DNA of 64,000 bases, taken from the NCBI RefSeq assembly GCF_021183825.1, contig NZ_CP089211.1:4880501-4944500 (forward strand). Direction: 5' to 3'. Of this stretch, positions 36,466 through 46,200 are shown piece by piece. Source of the DNA: Sinomicrobium kalidii (GTDB lineage: Bacteria; Bacteroidota; Bacteroidia; Flavobacteriales; Flavobacteriaceae). The notes under the pieces are model-generated. The model searched no databases. It saw only the letters and a program-made list of their open reading frames with translations, and was not told the origin of the DNA. Each line of letters starts with the position of its first letter. The first letter of the stretch is position 1. Made by a program: the position numbers and the translations under genes.

Positions 36466-37821
36466 ATGTATAAAATTCAACTATTATCCGTTTTTCTGGC
36501 CGGCTTTTTCTGTATAGCGGTAAACGGGCAGGAGTTTTTGCCCGGCCCTTTTCCCGACCGTGTCGTATTGACGTGGAGCGATGATCCGCGAACTTCGCAG
36601 ACCGTAAACTGGAGGACCGACGGACAGACCCGCATCTCCTACCTGGAAGTGGCCGAAGCCGATGCTTCCCCGGATTTTCCCTCAAAGGCGAAACGCATAC
36701 AAGCGGAAACGTCATTTCTTGAAGTTGACGGCGTCAGGGCCAATTACCACACCGTAGAGATTGATTCCCTGTCGCCCGGGACTTTGTACGCTTACCGTGT
36801 AGGGCAGGGGGAGTCGTGGAGCGAATGGTACCATTTCAGTACGGCCCCGGAAGAAGATCAACCGTTTTCTTTTATCTATTTCGGGGATGCACAGAACAAT
36901 TTGAAATCCATGTGGTCCAGGGTTGTCCGGCAGGCCTACAGTGCAATGCCCCGGGCCCGTTTTATGTTGCACGCCGGAGACCTGATCAACAGGACACATA
37001 ACGACAGGGAATGGGGAGAGTGGCATCATGCCGGGAGTTTTATCCATGCCATGATTCCAAGTGTTCCGTCACCCGGGAACCATGAATACGACCGGGATGA
37101 AGAGGGAAATTTACAACTGGATGTCCACTGGAAAAAGACGTTTCACATGCCGTCCAATGGCCCCGAAGGCCTGGAGAGTTCCGTTTATTACCTGGATTAT
37201 GGCAATTGCAGGATTATTTCTTTGAATTCACAGGAAATTATACTGGATGAGGTTTCCAGGGAAAAACAGGCGAAATGGCTGGACAGGGTGTTGTCCGGGA
37301 ATAAGAAGACATGGACGGTTATCACCTTTCACCATCCCCTATTTTCTTCCAAGGAAGGCAGGGACAATCCCGAATTCCGGAAGACATTCAAACCCATTTT
37401 TGACAAGTATAAAGTAGACCTTGTTTTACAGGGGCACGATCATACTTACGGAAGGGGGCGTAACCTTCCCGTAGGTGTCACCAATACGGATGCCGGGTCG
37501 GGAACCATGTATGTGGTTTCCGTAAGCGGGCCCAAAATGTATAACCTTACCACCGACCGCTGGATGGACAGGGCCGCAAGCAATACGCAGCTTTACCAGA
37601 TCATATCGATTGCCGGGGATACACTTTCTTTCGAGGCTTATACGGCTACAGGACAGCTATATGATGCTTTTGACATTGTTAAGGGCAATGGTAAAAAGGA
37701 ATGGAAGGAACGAGTACCACAGGATACCCGGGAAAGGACGGCTTTACCCAAACACTATTTAAAAAAGCTTTCAAAAAAGGAGATCGAGGAATATCACAAG
37801 GTGTATCCCGAACGGCATTAA
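36466..37821 (+). CDS. Purple acid phosphatase-like metallophosphoesterase, secreted
   Basis: A 451-residue protein with a signal peptide (LLSVFLAGFFCIAVNGQ) and an N-terminal fibronectin-like PAP domain (~25-130: PDRVVLTWSDDPRTSQTVNW, LSPGTLYAYRVG). The metallophosphoesterase domain holds all five metal motifs in order: YFGDAQ (~139), GDLIN (~166), GNHEYD (~204), HHP (~289) and GHDHTYGR (~323). This set fits the dinuclear-metal purple acid phosphatases that remove phosphate from organic esters. Being periplasmic or extracellular and 17 bp behind the receptor, it probably releases the ligand or phosphate that the receptor imports. Confidence 0.9.
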   Translation: MYKIQLLSVFLAGFFCIAVNGQEFLPGPFPDRVVLTWSDDPRTSQTVNWRTDGQTRISYLEVAEADASPDFPSKAKRIQAETSFLEVDGVRANYHTVEIDSLSPGTLYAYRVGQGESWSEWYHFSTAPEEDQPFSFIYFGDAQNNLKSMWSRVVRQAYSAMPRARFMLHAGDLINRTHNDREWGEWHHAGSFIHAMIPSVPSPGNHEYDRDEEGNLQLDVHWKKTFHMPSNGPEGLESSVYYLDYGNCRIISLNSQEIILDEVSREKQAKWLDRVLSGNKKTWTVITFHHPLFSSKEGRDNPEFRKTFKPIFDKYKVDLVLQGHDHTYGRGRNLPVGVTNTDAGSGTMYVVSVSGPKMYNLTTDRWMDRAASNTQLYQIISIAGDTLSFEAYTATGQLYDAFDIVKGNGKKEWKERVPQDTRERTALPKHYLKKLSKKEIEEYHKVYPERH

Positions 37822-37852
37822 TGCTATTTTACAGTTAACAATAAGGAAATTA

Positions 37853-37897
37853 TGTCCGGGCCTGAATATATCGATACAGATTATTCAGGCCCGGACA
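37853..37897. terminator. Perfect 16-bp stem hairpin between convergent genes
   Basis: TGTCCGGGCCTGAATA (37853-37868) pairs completely with TATTCAGGCCCGGACA (37882-37897), 13-nt loop. It lies between the + strand phosphatase and the - strand alpha/beta hydrolase and can stop transcription from both sides. Confidence 0.8.
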
Positions 37898-38067
37898 CTT
37901 CATCTTTTAATTACACATCGCCTGTCTTTCCTATGCCCTTGAAAAAATAACCGATATCTTTATAGAACCGACAATGACTTTTATCAATACCCCGGATAAC
38001 AGAATCGGAGTTTGGAGGTCTCCTGTTTTCTTAGGTTGTAAGTTGCCGGTAATGTATGTCCCCTGAT

Positions 38068-39048
38068 CTACAATGTCGATAAAAACTCCTTCAAAACTTC
38101 TACGGTACGTTTGAGCTCGTCGTGGTGCAGGTTATGACCGGCTCCGTCGATGTGTACGAGTTTGCCTTTCTGTATCACCGTGGCCGCTTTCTCGTTGGCC
38201 TTGCGCTGTTCCGGCGATGCGTCGGCTTTGAGCACAAGCGCGGGTACCGGAATTTTTGCCAGCGCATCTCCGGTCCTCATGGTGCCCGACATGGCCTGCC
38301 ACGTTTTATCTGTATAGGCACCGTGATATTGTTTTTTCGAGAGTGCCCAATACCGGCAGTCCACTGCATCCCATTTGGGGCTGTTGCGGTGGCAGGTCGC
38401 CACCAGGTCGTCGAAGCTATAGTTGTTCTGTGCTACCAGCGTTTCCGGAGGTCCGGACATACTTACGGAAAGCCGGTCCGGCGCCTGGGTTTCGGGTTGC
38501 GGAGCTTTGGGCGGCGCATCATTTCCGGTGCTACGTGCTCTACCGCTTTCCCCGGCGGGAAAGCGGTAGAGCATGGGGTCCAGCATAATAATAGCCTTCG
38601 CCAGATCCGGATATTCCGCACCTACGCGCATTACCGTAGCAGCGCCCATGGAATGCCCCATCAGGATAGGCTTTTCGAACTTCATCACGCGCACGAACTC
38701 CACCACGTCTTTTACCAGCGTATTGCCGTCATCGGAGGTAGTGAACGGGTCAGACAGGCCGTGCCCCCGGGCATCAAGCATATATATGTCGTACGAATCC
38801 TGTAGTTTCCAGGTAAGCGTGGTCCAGCTGAGCCCGATATCCGTAACTCCGTGAACCATCACGATAACGGGTTTATCAGGTGCGGGAACAGCATGATAGT
38901 AGTGGATGCGAATCCCATTTGCATACACATAGCCGTCCGACCATCCGTCAGGGATTTCCGGGGTATCGCCGGCGTTTGCAATAGCAGGTAACAGGATCAA
39001 CAGTCCCAGCATCTGCAAGTAGAAATAGATTTTTTTGGCTTTTTTCAT
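38068..39048 (-). CDS. Secreted alpha/beta-hydrolase
   Basis: A 326-residue enzyme; ATG 39048 starts a signal peptide (IYFYLQMLGLLILLPAIANA), while the longer frame to 39207 overlaps the regulator gene. Fold motifs: oxyanion strand IVMVHGVTDIGLSW, YMLDARGHGLSDPF, nucleophile elbow MGHSMGAATVM, acid strand ALVLKADASPEQ and catalytic His in IDGAGHNLHHDEL. A proline-rich cap insertion (NDAPPKAPQPETQAPD) sits mid-protein. Probably a periplasmic esterase or lipase-like hydrolase. It lies 55 bp behind the AraC regulator on the same strand, so it may be a deacylating accessory of the glycan locus. Confidence 0.85.
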   Translation of the reverse strand: MKKAKKIYFYLQMLGLLILLPAIANAGDTPEIPDGWSDGYVYANGIRIHYYHAVPAPDKPVIVMVHGVTDIGLSWTTLTWKLQDSYDIYMLDARGHGLSDPFTTSDDGNTLVKDVVEFVRVMKFEKPILMGHSMGAATVMRVGAEYPDLAKAIIMLDPMLYRFPAGESGRARSTGNDAPPKAPQPETQAPDRLSVSMSGPPETLVAQNNYSFDDLVATCHRNSPKWDAVDCRYWALSKKQYHGAYTDKTWQAMSGTMRTGDALAKIPVPALVLKADASPEQRKANEKAATVIQKGKLVHIDGAGHNLHHDELKRTVEVLKEFLSTL

Positions 39049-39103
39049 AGTAATGACTCCTTTCTGATTTTTTAATTTAACAGTATAACATTGCTCACTT
39101 GAA

Positions 39104-39991
39104 TTATTGCTTATAGTCCTTTTTGTATTTTGAGGGGGAAAGGCCCAAGACCCGTTTGAACATCCTGGAAAAATAAAAGGGATCGGTAAATCCCAGGGCA
39201 TTGGCAATTTCCTTTACATTCATATTGGTAAAGTACAGGTACTGACAGGATTTCTGGATTTTCAGGTGGATAAAATATTTGATCGGAGATGTTCCGGTTG
39301 CCGTTTTAAACAATTCCGAATAGCGGGATACCGATAGAAATTGCTGGGAAGCCAGGTCTTTGATGGAAAGCGATTTGTCGAGATGTTTTTTCATGTACGT
39401 TATCGATTGATTCACCGGGTTTTTCCGTTCTGTCGGATCATTGGTCCGGGATTGATAAATAAAGGAACTTATATAGTGCAAAAGATATATGTTGGAAAGC
39501 TCCAGAGAGGCGTCATCAAAACTGTTTTCCAGAAGTTTGATCATTTTCAGGAACAATTCCGTTCGCTGCTCGTCGTAAGGGATTTTGATGGTTCTGTCCG
39601 GGTTGTACTTCAACAACCTTTCGTATATGGAATCCGCATTGTTTCCGATAAAGTGAACCCAGTAAATGCTCCATGGATCGGACAGGGAACTTTTATAATG
39701 ATGTGGAATACCAGCGGGAATAATAAAAAACTGGTTAGGCTGAAGTTCCAATTCTTCGTTCCCGATAAAAATAACTCCCTTTCCTTCCACACAGTATAAC
39801 AGGATATATTCGTCACACCCTTTTTTCCTTTCGCGGTCGTGATAATTGGCAAAAGGGTAGTACCCGATAGCGGTTATATACAGGGAATTTATAATCGGGT
39901 TCACTTCAATTTTCTTCCTTACATCAGGCGGCAAGACGATCATCCGTTGACCTACAAAACCTTCTTTGATCTTCAGGGATTCATTGTCCAT
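39104..39991 (-). CDS. AraC family transcriptional regulator of the glycan locus
   Basis: A 295-residue cytoplasmic regulator. The N-terminal cupin (about 35-150: DEYILLYCVEGKGVIFIGNE, ELQPNQFFIIPAGIPHHYKS, DPWSIYWVHFIG) is an AraC-type sugar-sensing jelly roll. The C-terminal ~100 residues carry two helix-turn-helix motifs (SLSIKDLASQQFLSVSRYSE and VKEIANALGFTDPFYFSRMF-KR) with the signature ending GLSPSKYKKD. It is divergent from the GH2-SusCD operon, and the 415-bp region between them has two inverted copies of a 20-bp motif that I propose as its operator. The same motif pair precedes the transporter gene. Confidence 0.9.
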   Translation of the reverse strand: MDNESLKIKEGFVGQRMIVLPPDVRKKIEVNPIINSLYITAIGYYPFANYHDRERKKGCDEYILLYCVEGKGVIFIGNEELELQPNQFFIIPAGIPHHYKSSLSDPWSIYWVHFIGNNADSIYERLLKYNPDRTIKIPYDEQRTELFLKMIKLLENSFDDASLELSNIYLLHYISSFIYQSRTNDPTERKNPVNQSITYMKKHLDKSLSIKDLASQQFLSVSRYSELFKTATGTSPIKYFIHLKIQKSCQYLYFTNMNVKEIANALGFTDPFYFSRMFKRVLGLSPSKYKKDYKQ

Positions 39992-40029
39992 GATTAAGCG
40001 TACTTGACAGTTGGATTTATATACACAAG

Positions 40030-40049
40030 TTTAGTACATGACAAAAATT
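40030..40049 (+). promoter_or_regulatory. Putative AraC operator, site 1
   Basis: TTTAGTACATGACAAAAATT. An exact reverse-complement copy stands at 40178-40197, and near copies are at 48078 and 48250. It lies 39 bp upstream of the AraC start codon (39991). Confidence 0.5.
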
Positions 40050-40128
40050 GTTTTAACCGGGTTTCTCGGAAAATCGGTTTTACCCCGGCCATTTCGACTG
40101 GGCTCAATGCATTGCCTGGAGGGAGCCT

Positions 40129-40166
40129 GATTTTCCTCTCCCGATATTTATCGGGAGAGGAAAATC
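40129..40166. repeat. Near-perfect 38-bp palindrome in the regulator-GH2 intergenic region
   Basis: Two 18-base arms (40129-40146 and 40149-40166; core TTTCCTCTCCCGATA) pair perfectly around a 2-nt centre. It is upstream of both divergent genes, so it cannot terminate either. Its first half is shared with the hairpin at 60111-60130 (GATTTTCCTCTC). Confidence 0.75.
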
Positions 40167-40177
40167 CATCAAAATTA

Positions 40178-40197
40178 AATTTTTGTCATGTACTAAA
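40178..40197 (-). promoter_or_regulatory. Putative AraC operator, site 2
   Basis: AATTTTTGTCATGTACTAAA, the exact reverse complement of site 1, 148 bp away centre to centre, and 130 bp upstream of the proposed -33 box of the GH2 operon. Confidence 0.5.
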
Positions 40198-40325
40198 ATG
40201 CACAAGCTACAATGAATTTGTTATTTACTAAAATAAAGCTGTTGATTTTGACATAAGTTAAAACATGAAAGCTAAAAAATAATAAAATCGTAAAATAATC
40301 CATCCTATTGCTATGAATATCCATG

Positions 40326-40354
40326 TTGACGAGAAGAGAATGCCGTTAATTTTG
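40326..40354 (+). promoter_or_regulatory. Bacteroidota-type promoter of the GH2-SusCD operon
   Basis: TTG (40326-40328), 18-nt spacer, TAATTTTG (40347-40354), matching the TTG/TAnnTTTG pattern of primary sigma promoters in this phylum. Transcription would begin near 40361, about 46 bp before the ATG. Confidence 0.6.
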
Positions 40355-40406
40355 TGGGCTAAGCAGTTGAGGAAATACTGTAATTAACCCATCCAAAAAC
40401 AAACTT

Positions 40407-43277
40407 ATGATAACACCTGACCGACAAAAAAAGACCAATGATATCAGGAATTTACTGCTGATATGGTGCTTTTCAGTATTGTTTTCTTCCTGTAACACCG
40501 GGCATTCGGACGCATCGTCAGCACTGGATTTATCCGGAAAATGGACATTCCGGATAGATTCCACGGATGTGGGGACCGGCCAACAGTGGTTTAAGCAGGA
40601 ATTCGAAGATATTGTAACCCTTCCGGGCTCCATGACCACCAACGGAAAAGGGAATGATATAGGGCTTTCCACGCCCTGGACGGGATCTTTTCTGGATTCC
40701 TCCTATTTTAAAGCCCCTTCTTATAAAAAATACAGACAGGCCGGAAACATCAAGGTACCTTTTTGGTTACAACCCGAAAAATATTACAAAGGGGTGGCGT
40801 GGTACCAGAAGCAGATTGAGATCCCTTCCGACTGGAAAGGAAAATCCCTGGAGTTTAAAATAGAACGGGGCCATTGGGAGACCACGGTATGGCTGGACGA
40901 TCAGCTCCTGGGAACAGAAAACAGCCTGGGGACACCGCAGGTATTTGAACTCCCGGAAAATTTGGCCCCGGGAACATATACGCTATCTGTTAAAGTGGAT
41001 AACAGGGTTAAGGATATTGATGTAGGCATCAATTCCCACAGCATTTCCGATCATACACAGTCCAACTGGAATGGTATGGTAGGGGAGCTCTCCATAACAG
41101 CAAAACCGCTGGTTCATATCGAGAAGATGGCCCTGTACCCGGATATAGAGAAGAAGGAGGTGAATGTAAAACTTGTCATTGCCAATGGATCGGGCGGAGC
41201 GCAAACTGTTAAGGCGCTGTTTAAAGTTACCGGCGAAGAAGAAAACCTGCCGGAAAAGGAGGCAGAAATAAAACTGGAAAAGGGAGAGAACAGCTTTGAT
41301 CTGAATTATGACATGGGCGATTCCCCGGTTTTATGGGATGAGTTCACTCCTAACCTGTACGAGATGTCCGTTCAATTACAGGGTACCGATTTTGAAGACG
41401 CCAGGAAAGCGCAATTCGGGATGCGAAAATTCGCAACCAATGGCTCTCAGCTTACCATAAACAACAGGCTTACATTTATGAGAGGTACCCTGGAATGTGC
41501 CATATTCCCAAAAACGGGTTATCCGCCTACGGATAAGGAGGAATGGAAGCGGATCATAAACGTGTGCAAGTCCTTTGGGCTTAATCATATGCGCTTTCAC
41601 TCCTGGTGTCCTCCCGAAGCAGCGTTTGATGCAGCCGATGAACTCGGATTCTACTTCCAGGTAGAATGCAGCTCATGGGCAAATTTTTCGACTGCCATCG
41701 GCGACGGCTCTCCCCTGGACACCTATATCATGGAGGAAAGCGAGCGTATAATAGAGGCCTACGGAAATCATCCGTCGTTTTGTTTTATGGCCTATGGCAA
41801 TGAGCCCGGAGGAGAACACCACAAGGAGTACCTGAGAAATTTTGTAGAATACTGGAAAACAAAGGACCCCCGTCGACTATATACGACAGCCGCAGGATGG
41901 CCTGTGATCGATCAAAATGATTTTAACAGCACTTCAGATCCGCGTATTCAGGGATGGGGTCAGGGACTGAACAGTATTATCAATAAAGAAGCGCCCAGCA
42001 CAGATTATGACTGGAGCGCCATCACATCGCAATGGGAACAACCGACCATTAGTCATGAAATAGGGCAGTGGTGTGTGTATCCCAATTTTGAGGAAATGTC
42101 AAAATATACCGGTGTACTCAAACCTAAGAATTTCGAAATATTCAAGGACAGGTTGTATGAAAACGGTTTGGATGGGATGGAAAAGGACTTTTTAATGGCT
42201 TCCGGAAAATTGCAGGCGCTCTGTTATAAGGCCGATATAGAAGCAGCACTCCGAACCCCGGGATTCGGCGGTTTTCAGCTACTCGATCTGCACGATTTTC
42301 CCGGGCAGGGCACCGCACTTGTGGGTGTGCTGGACCCGTTCTGGGAAGAAAAAGGATATATCACTGCCGAAGAATATAGCAGGTTTTGTAATGCTACAGT
42401 TCCTTTGGTCCGGTTGTCCCGGCGTGTTTTTGTCAATAACGAGTCCTTTGATGCCGAAGTGGAGATCGCACATTTCGGAGAAGAGACTTTGAAAGCCGTT
42501 GTGCCGGAGTGGAAAATAAAACATTCCAACGGGGAGACCTTTGCCCGGGGCAATTTACCCGAAACGGACATACCGCTTGGCAACGGGATCTCCCTGGGAG
42601 AGATACATCATTCCTTGTCCGGTATTCAGGAACCCGAAATGCTTACCCTCGAAGTGTCTGTCAACGATTTTGTAAACTCATGGCCCGTATGGGTGTATCC
42701 TGAAAAACAGGATATACCGGGAGAGAATAAAGTCCGCATTGCCCGGCAACTGGGTGCAAAAGAGAAAAAATATCTCGAAGGCGGGGGTACATTGCTTCTC
42801 AGTCTCCCGAAAGGAAGCCTGAAAGATGAAGCCGGTGGTGATATTGCCATCGGGTTTTCCAGTATATTCTGGAATACGGCCTGGACCAACGGGCAGGCTC
42901 CGCATACCCTGGGCATCCTTTGCGACCCGGAACACCCGGCGTTCGCCTATTTCCCTACGCAAAATCACAGCAATTGGCAATGGTGGGATGCCATGAGCCA
43001 TTCGAATGCTATCCGGCTGGACCATTTAAGCGACGGTATTAAACCCGTTCTGAGAGTGATTGACGACTGGTTCACTTCCGAATCACTCGGATTGCTCGTA
43101 GAAGGTAAGGTAGGCAAGGGAAAACTGCTTATTTCCGGTATAGACCTTCTGAAAGATCAACAGCACAGGCCGGAAGCCAGGCAGTTGTTGTACAGCCTGG
43201 AACGCTATATGAACAGTAATGCGTTTAACCCCGAAACGCAGCTAACCTTTGATAAGGTCAAATCAATACTAAAATAA
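40407..43277 (+). CDS. Glycoside hydrolase family 2 lipoprotein
   Basis: A 956-residue enzyme with a lipobox (SVLFSSC). It has an N-terminal GH2 sugar-binding jelly roll (~35-235: LDLSGKWTFRID, WYQKQIEIPSDWKGKSLEF), an immunoglobulin-like domain (~240-345) and a TIM barrel (~350-640). Catalytic residues fit the family: acid/base Glu at ~466 in MAYGNEPGG and nucleophile Glu at ~551 in ISHEIGQW. A C-terminal ~300-residue beta region follows. GH2 includes beta-galactosidases, glucuronidases and mannosidases; the specificity here cannot be read. First gene of the plus-strand part of the locus, 20 bp before SusC; likely outer-membrane-anchored. Confidence 0.88.
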   Translation: MITPDRQKKTNDIRNLLLIWCFSVLFSSCNTGHSDASSALDLSGKWTFRIDSTDVGTGQQWFKQEFEDIVTLPGSMTTNGKGNDIGLSTPWTGSFLDSSYFKAPSYKKYRQAGNIKVPFWLQPEKYYKGVAWYQKQIEIPSDWKGKSLEFKIERGHWETTVWLDDQLLGTENSLGTPQVFELPENLAPGTYTLSVKVDNRVKDIDVGINSHSISDHTQSNWNGMVGELSITAKPLVHIEKMALYPDIEKKEVNVKLVIANGSGGAQTVKALFKVTGEEENLPEKEAEIKLEKGENSFDLNYDMGDSPVLWDEFTPNLYEMSVQLQGTDFEDARKAQFGMRKFATNGSQLTINNRLTFMRGTLECAIFPKTGYPPTDKEEWKRIINVCKSFGLNHMRFHSWCPPEAAFDAADELGFYFQVECSSWANFSTAIGDGSPLDTYIMEESERIIEAYGNHPSFCFMAYGNEPGGEHHKEYLRNFVEYWKTKDPRRLYTTAAGWPVIDQNDFNSTSDPRIQGWGQGLNSIINKEAPSTDYDWSAITSQWEQPTISHEIGQWCVYPNFEEMSKYTGVLKPKNFEIFKDRLYENGLDGMEKDFLMASGKLQALCYKADIEAALRTPGFGGFQLLDLHDFPGQGTALVGVLDPFWEEKGYITAEEYSRFCNATVPLVRLSRRVFVNNESFDAEVEIAHFGEETLKAVVPEWKIKHSNGETFARGNLPETDIPLGNGISLGEIHHSLSGIQEPEMLTLEVSVNDFVNSWPVWVYPEKQDIPGENKVRIARQLGAKEKKYLEGGGTLLLSLPKGSLKDEAGGDIAIGFSSIFWNTAWTNGQAPHTLGILCDPEHPAFAYFPTQNHSNWQWWDAMSHSNAIRLDHLSDGIKPVLRVIDDWFTSESLGLLVEGKVGKGKLLISGIDLLKDQQHRPEARQLLYSLERYMNSNAFNPETQLTFDKVKSILK

Positions 43278-43297
43278 AACCAACTAAATTAAATACT

Positions 43298-46200
43298 ATG
43301 GAAAAAGCATGTTTTCCATGCAACATCAGGATGCTGGCATATTATCTGGTTTTGACCGGGTTTGTGCTAAATTCAATACAGTTGCACGCAACAGTGAATA
43401 CAGAGAATTCACAGCAAATAATCACGGGAACAGTAACCTCGGCAACAGATGGTGCCCCACTACCCGGGGTGAATATCATCGTGCAGGGAACGGCACAGGG
43501 AGTGGTTACTGATTTCGACGGGAATTATGAGATTACGGATGTTCCTCCGGATGCCGTATTGGAATTCTCCTATATCGGGTTTAAAACACAAACGATCGAA
43601 GTAGACGGAAGGAGCACTATAGATGTCTCGTTGAGTGAGGACCTGGAACAACTGGAAGAAGTGGTTGTGGTCGGTTACGGGACCCAGACGAGAGAGAAGG
43701 TTACCGGGGCCGTGTCATCGGTCAAGTCGGAAGACATTGTTACCCAGGGTTCCAATACGGTAGAGAAAGCGCTACAGGGAAGAGTGCCCGGGGTGCAGGT
43801 GGAGTCGGCCGGTGGAGATCCGGGTTCCGGAGTGCGAATCCTGATCCGGGGTACGGGTTCTTTGGGAAACAACAATCCCCTGTATATCGTGGATGGCGTA
43901 CAGGTAGACAATATCAATAACCTGAATCCGACGGATATTGCGTCCATGGACATATTAAAAGATGCTTCGGCGGCTGCCATTTACGGGTCGAGGGCTGCAA
44001 ACGGAGTGGTGATCATCACTACCAAATCCGGGAGAAAGGGCGAGAACAGGATCGATTTCAGCACGTACTACGGCTTTCAAACGATCGTGGATAAACTTGA
44101 TGTCCTCAACGCTTCGGAATGGGCCGGTGTGAGTAATGCGGCCCATGACAATGCCGGATTGGACAGGCTGGACATAGCGTCGGATCCGGGATCTTTGGGA
44201 AAAGGCACGGACTGGCAGGATGAAATATACAGGACAGCCCCGGTAAAAAATTACAACCTCTCTGCCAGCGGCGGCGGCGAACATTATACCTATAGTGTTT
44301 CCGCGGGATACATGGAACAGGACGGCATTGTAAAAGAGACCGGTTACAACCGGTGGAACCTCCGTTTTAAATCGACCCTGACCAAAGGGAGGTTCAAATT
44401 CGGGGAATCGGTGATACTGTCGAAGGAATATTGGAGAAACATGGCCGGCGGATGGGGAGGCCAGGGAGGAAACCCTGTGGGGTCCGCCCCCAAAATGATC
44501 CCTGTTTTCGATGTGTATAATCCGGATGCCATAGGAGGATATGCAGGAGCTTACGGACCCGTGGTAAACGTCGCCAATCCCGTGGCCCAGCTGAATCTTG
44601 AAGTTCCCGAGGTACATTCCAAAGAAGCTATAGTGAATGCCTTTGCAGAGGTTTCCATACTGGACGGGCTGAAATACAAGCTCAACCTCGGATACACGAG
44701 TACCAACGGATACGATTATACGTATACCTATCCGTATGAGGTAGGTACCCTGTTTACGAACCTGGATTCCGACCTCTACGAATCGCGATATGAAACGGAG
44801 TATATTTTAACGGAAAATACACTGACCTACGATAAGACTTTCGGAAAACACAGCATAAACGCACTGATAGGATATACCTTTCAGAACACCAAGTACAGAA
44901 GCCTTACGGGGTCCAAGAGCGGAATGCCCCCCGGCGTGGAAGTACTGGATGCAGGTACGGTAAATACGGCTGCGGGAAGCAATGCCTGGGAGAACAGCCT
45001 GGTTTCTTATTTGGGCCGGTTGACCTATTCGTTCGATGATCGTTATGTGCTTACGGGAATACTGAGAAGGGACGGGTCTTCACGTTTCGGAAAAGACCAC
45101 CGGTTCGGGAATTTCCCCTCGCTGGCCCTGGCCTGGAACCTGTCGAACGAGCCTTTTTTTACAAAACTCAAGGAAACGTTTAACACGGCCAAAGTCCGTG
45201 TGAGTTACGGAGTTCTGGGGAACCAGGAGTTTGATGACTACCGTTTTAGTCCCGCGATCAACCTGAACACGAACTATGTGGTAGGACAAGGTCAGGCACT
45301 ATGGCCCGGTGCCATCCAGGCAGCCTTCGCAACCCCGGATATCAAGTGGGAAACCTCGAAAACATTTAATATAGGAACAGATCTGAGTTTTCTGGACCGT
45401 CGCCTGGAATTTATCTTTGATTACTTCGTCAAAGAGAATTCTGATGTATTGCTCCAGGTGCCGATACCATTATCTACAGGAGCCAGCGGAAACAGTCCCT
45501 ATATCAACGCGGGTCAGATCACGAACAAGGGCTTCGAGGCATCACTGAGCTTCAGGAGCAATTCGGAAGGAGATTTTTCGTATCAGATCACAGGAACGCT
45601 GGCTTCGGTAGACAACGAGGTGGATTTTCTGGGGACGGGCTCCCAGCAGATCTTCGGTGGACAACCCACACATCACGGCGCCTCGGCCACGGTAACGCAG
45701 GCCGGGCTTCCCGTGGGAGCATTTTACCTGATAAAAACAGACGGGATCTTCAATTCGGAGGAAGAAGTCAACAGCTATACACGCGACGGGGCATTGATCC
45801 AGCCCAATGCCAGGCCCGGGGATATCCGTTTTGTAGATCACAACAACGACGGTCAGATCGATGAAGACGACCGGCAGTATCTGGGAAGTCCGAATCCTGA
45901 TTTCTCTTATGGCCTGGGGGCCAACTTTAACTGGAAGAATTTCGATATGAACTTGTTTTTCCAGGGCACCCGGGGAAATAAGATCTACAACGGATTACGG
46001 CAGGACCTCGAAGGGATGAACCTGGAATTCAATTACATGAAATCGACACGGAATGCCTGGACACCGGAGAATCAGGATACGGATATGCCGCGAGCGGTGA
46101 TCAATGACCCGAACCAGAATTCGAGGACTTCCGATCGTTTTCTGGAAGACGGTTCTTATTTCCGGTTCAAAACCCTGCAATTCGGTTACACGTTCCCGGA

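Noticed and set aside
40030..40197. Reading the inverted motif pair as the ends of a miniature transposon
   Set aside because: The second pair (48078/48250) encloses unrelated sequence of different length, no target duplication is visible, and both pairs lie before transcription units; operators fit better. Not fully excluded.
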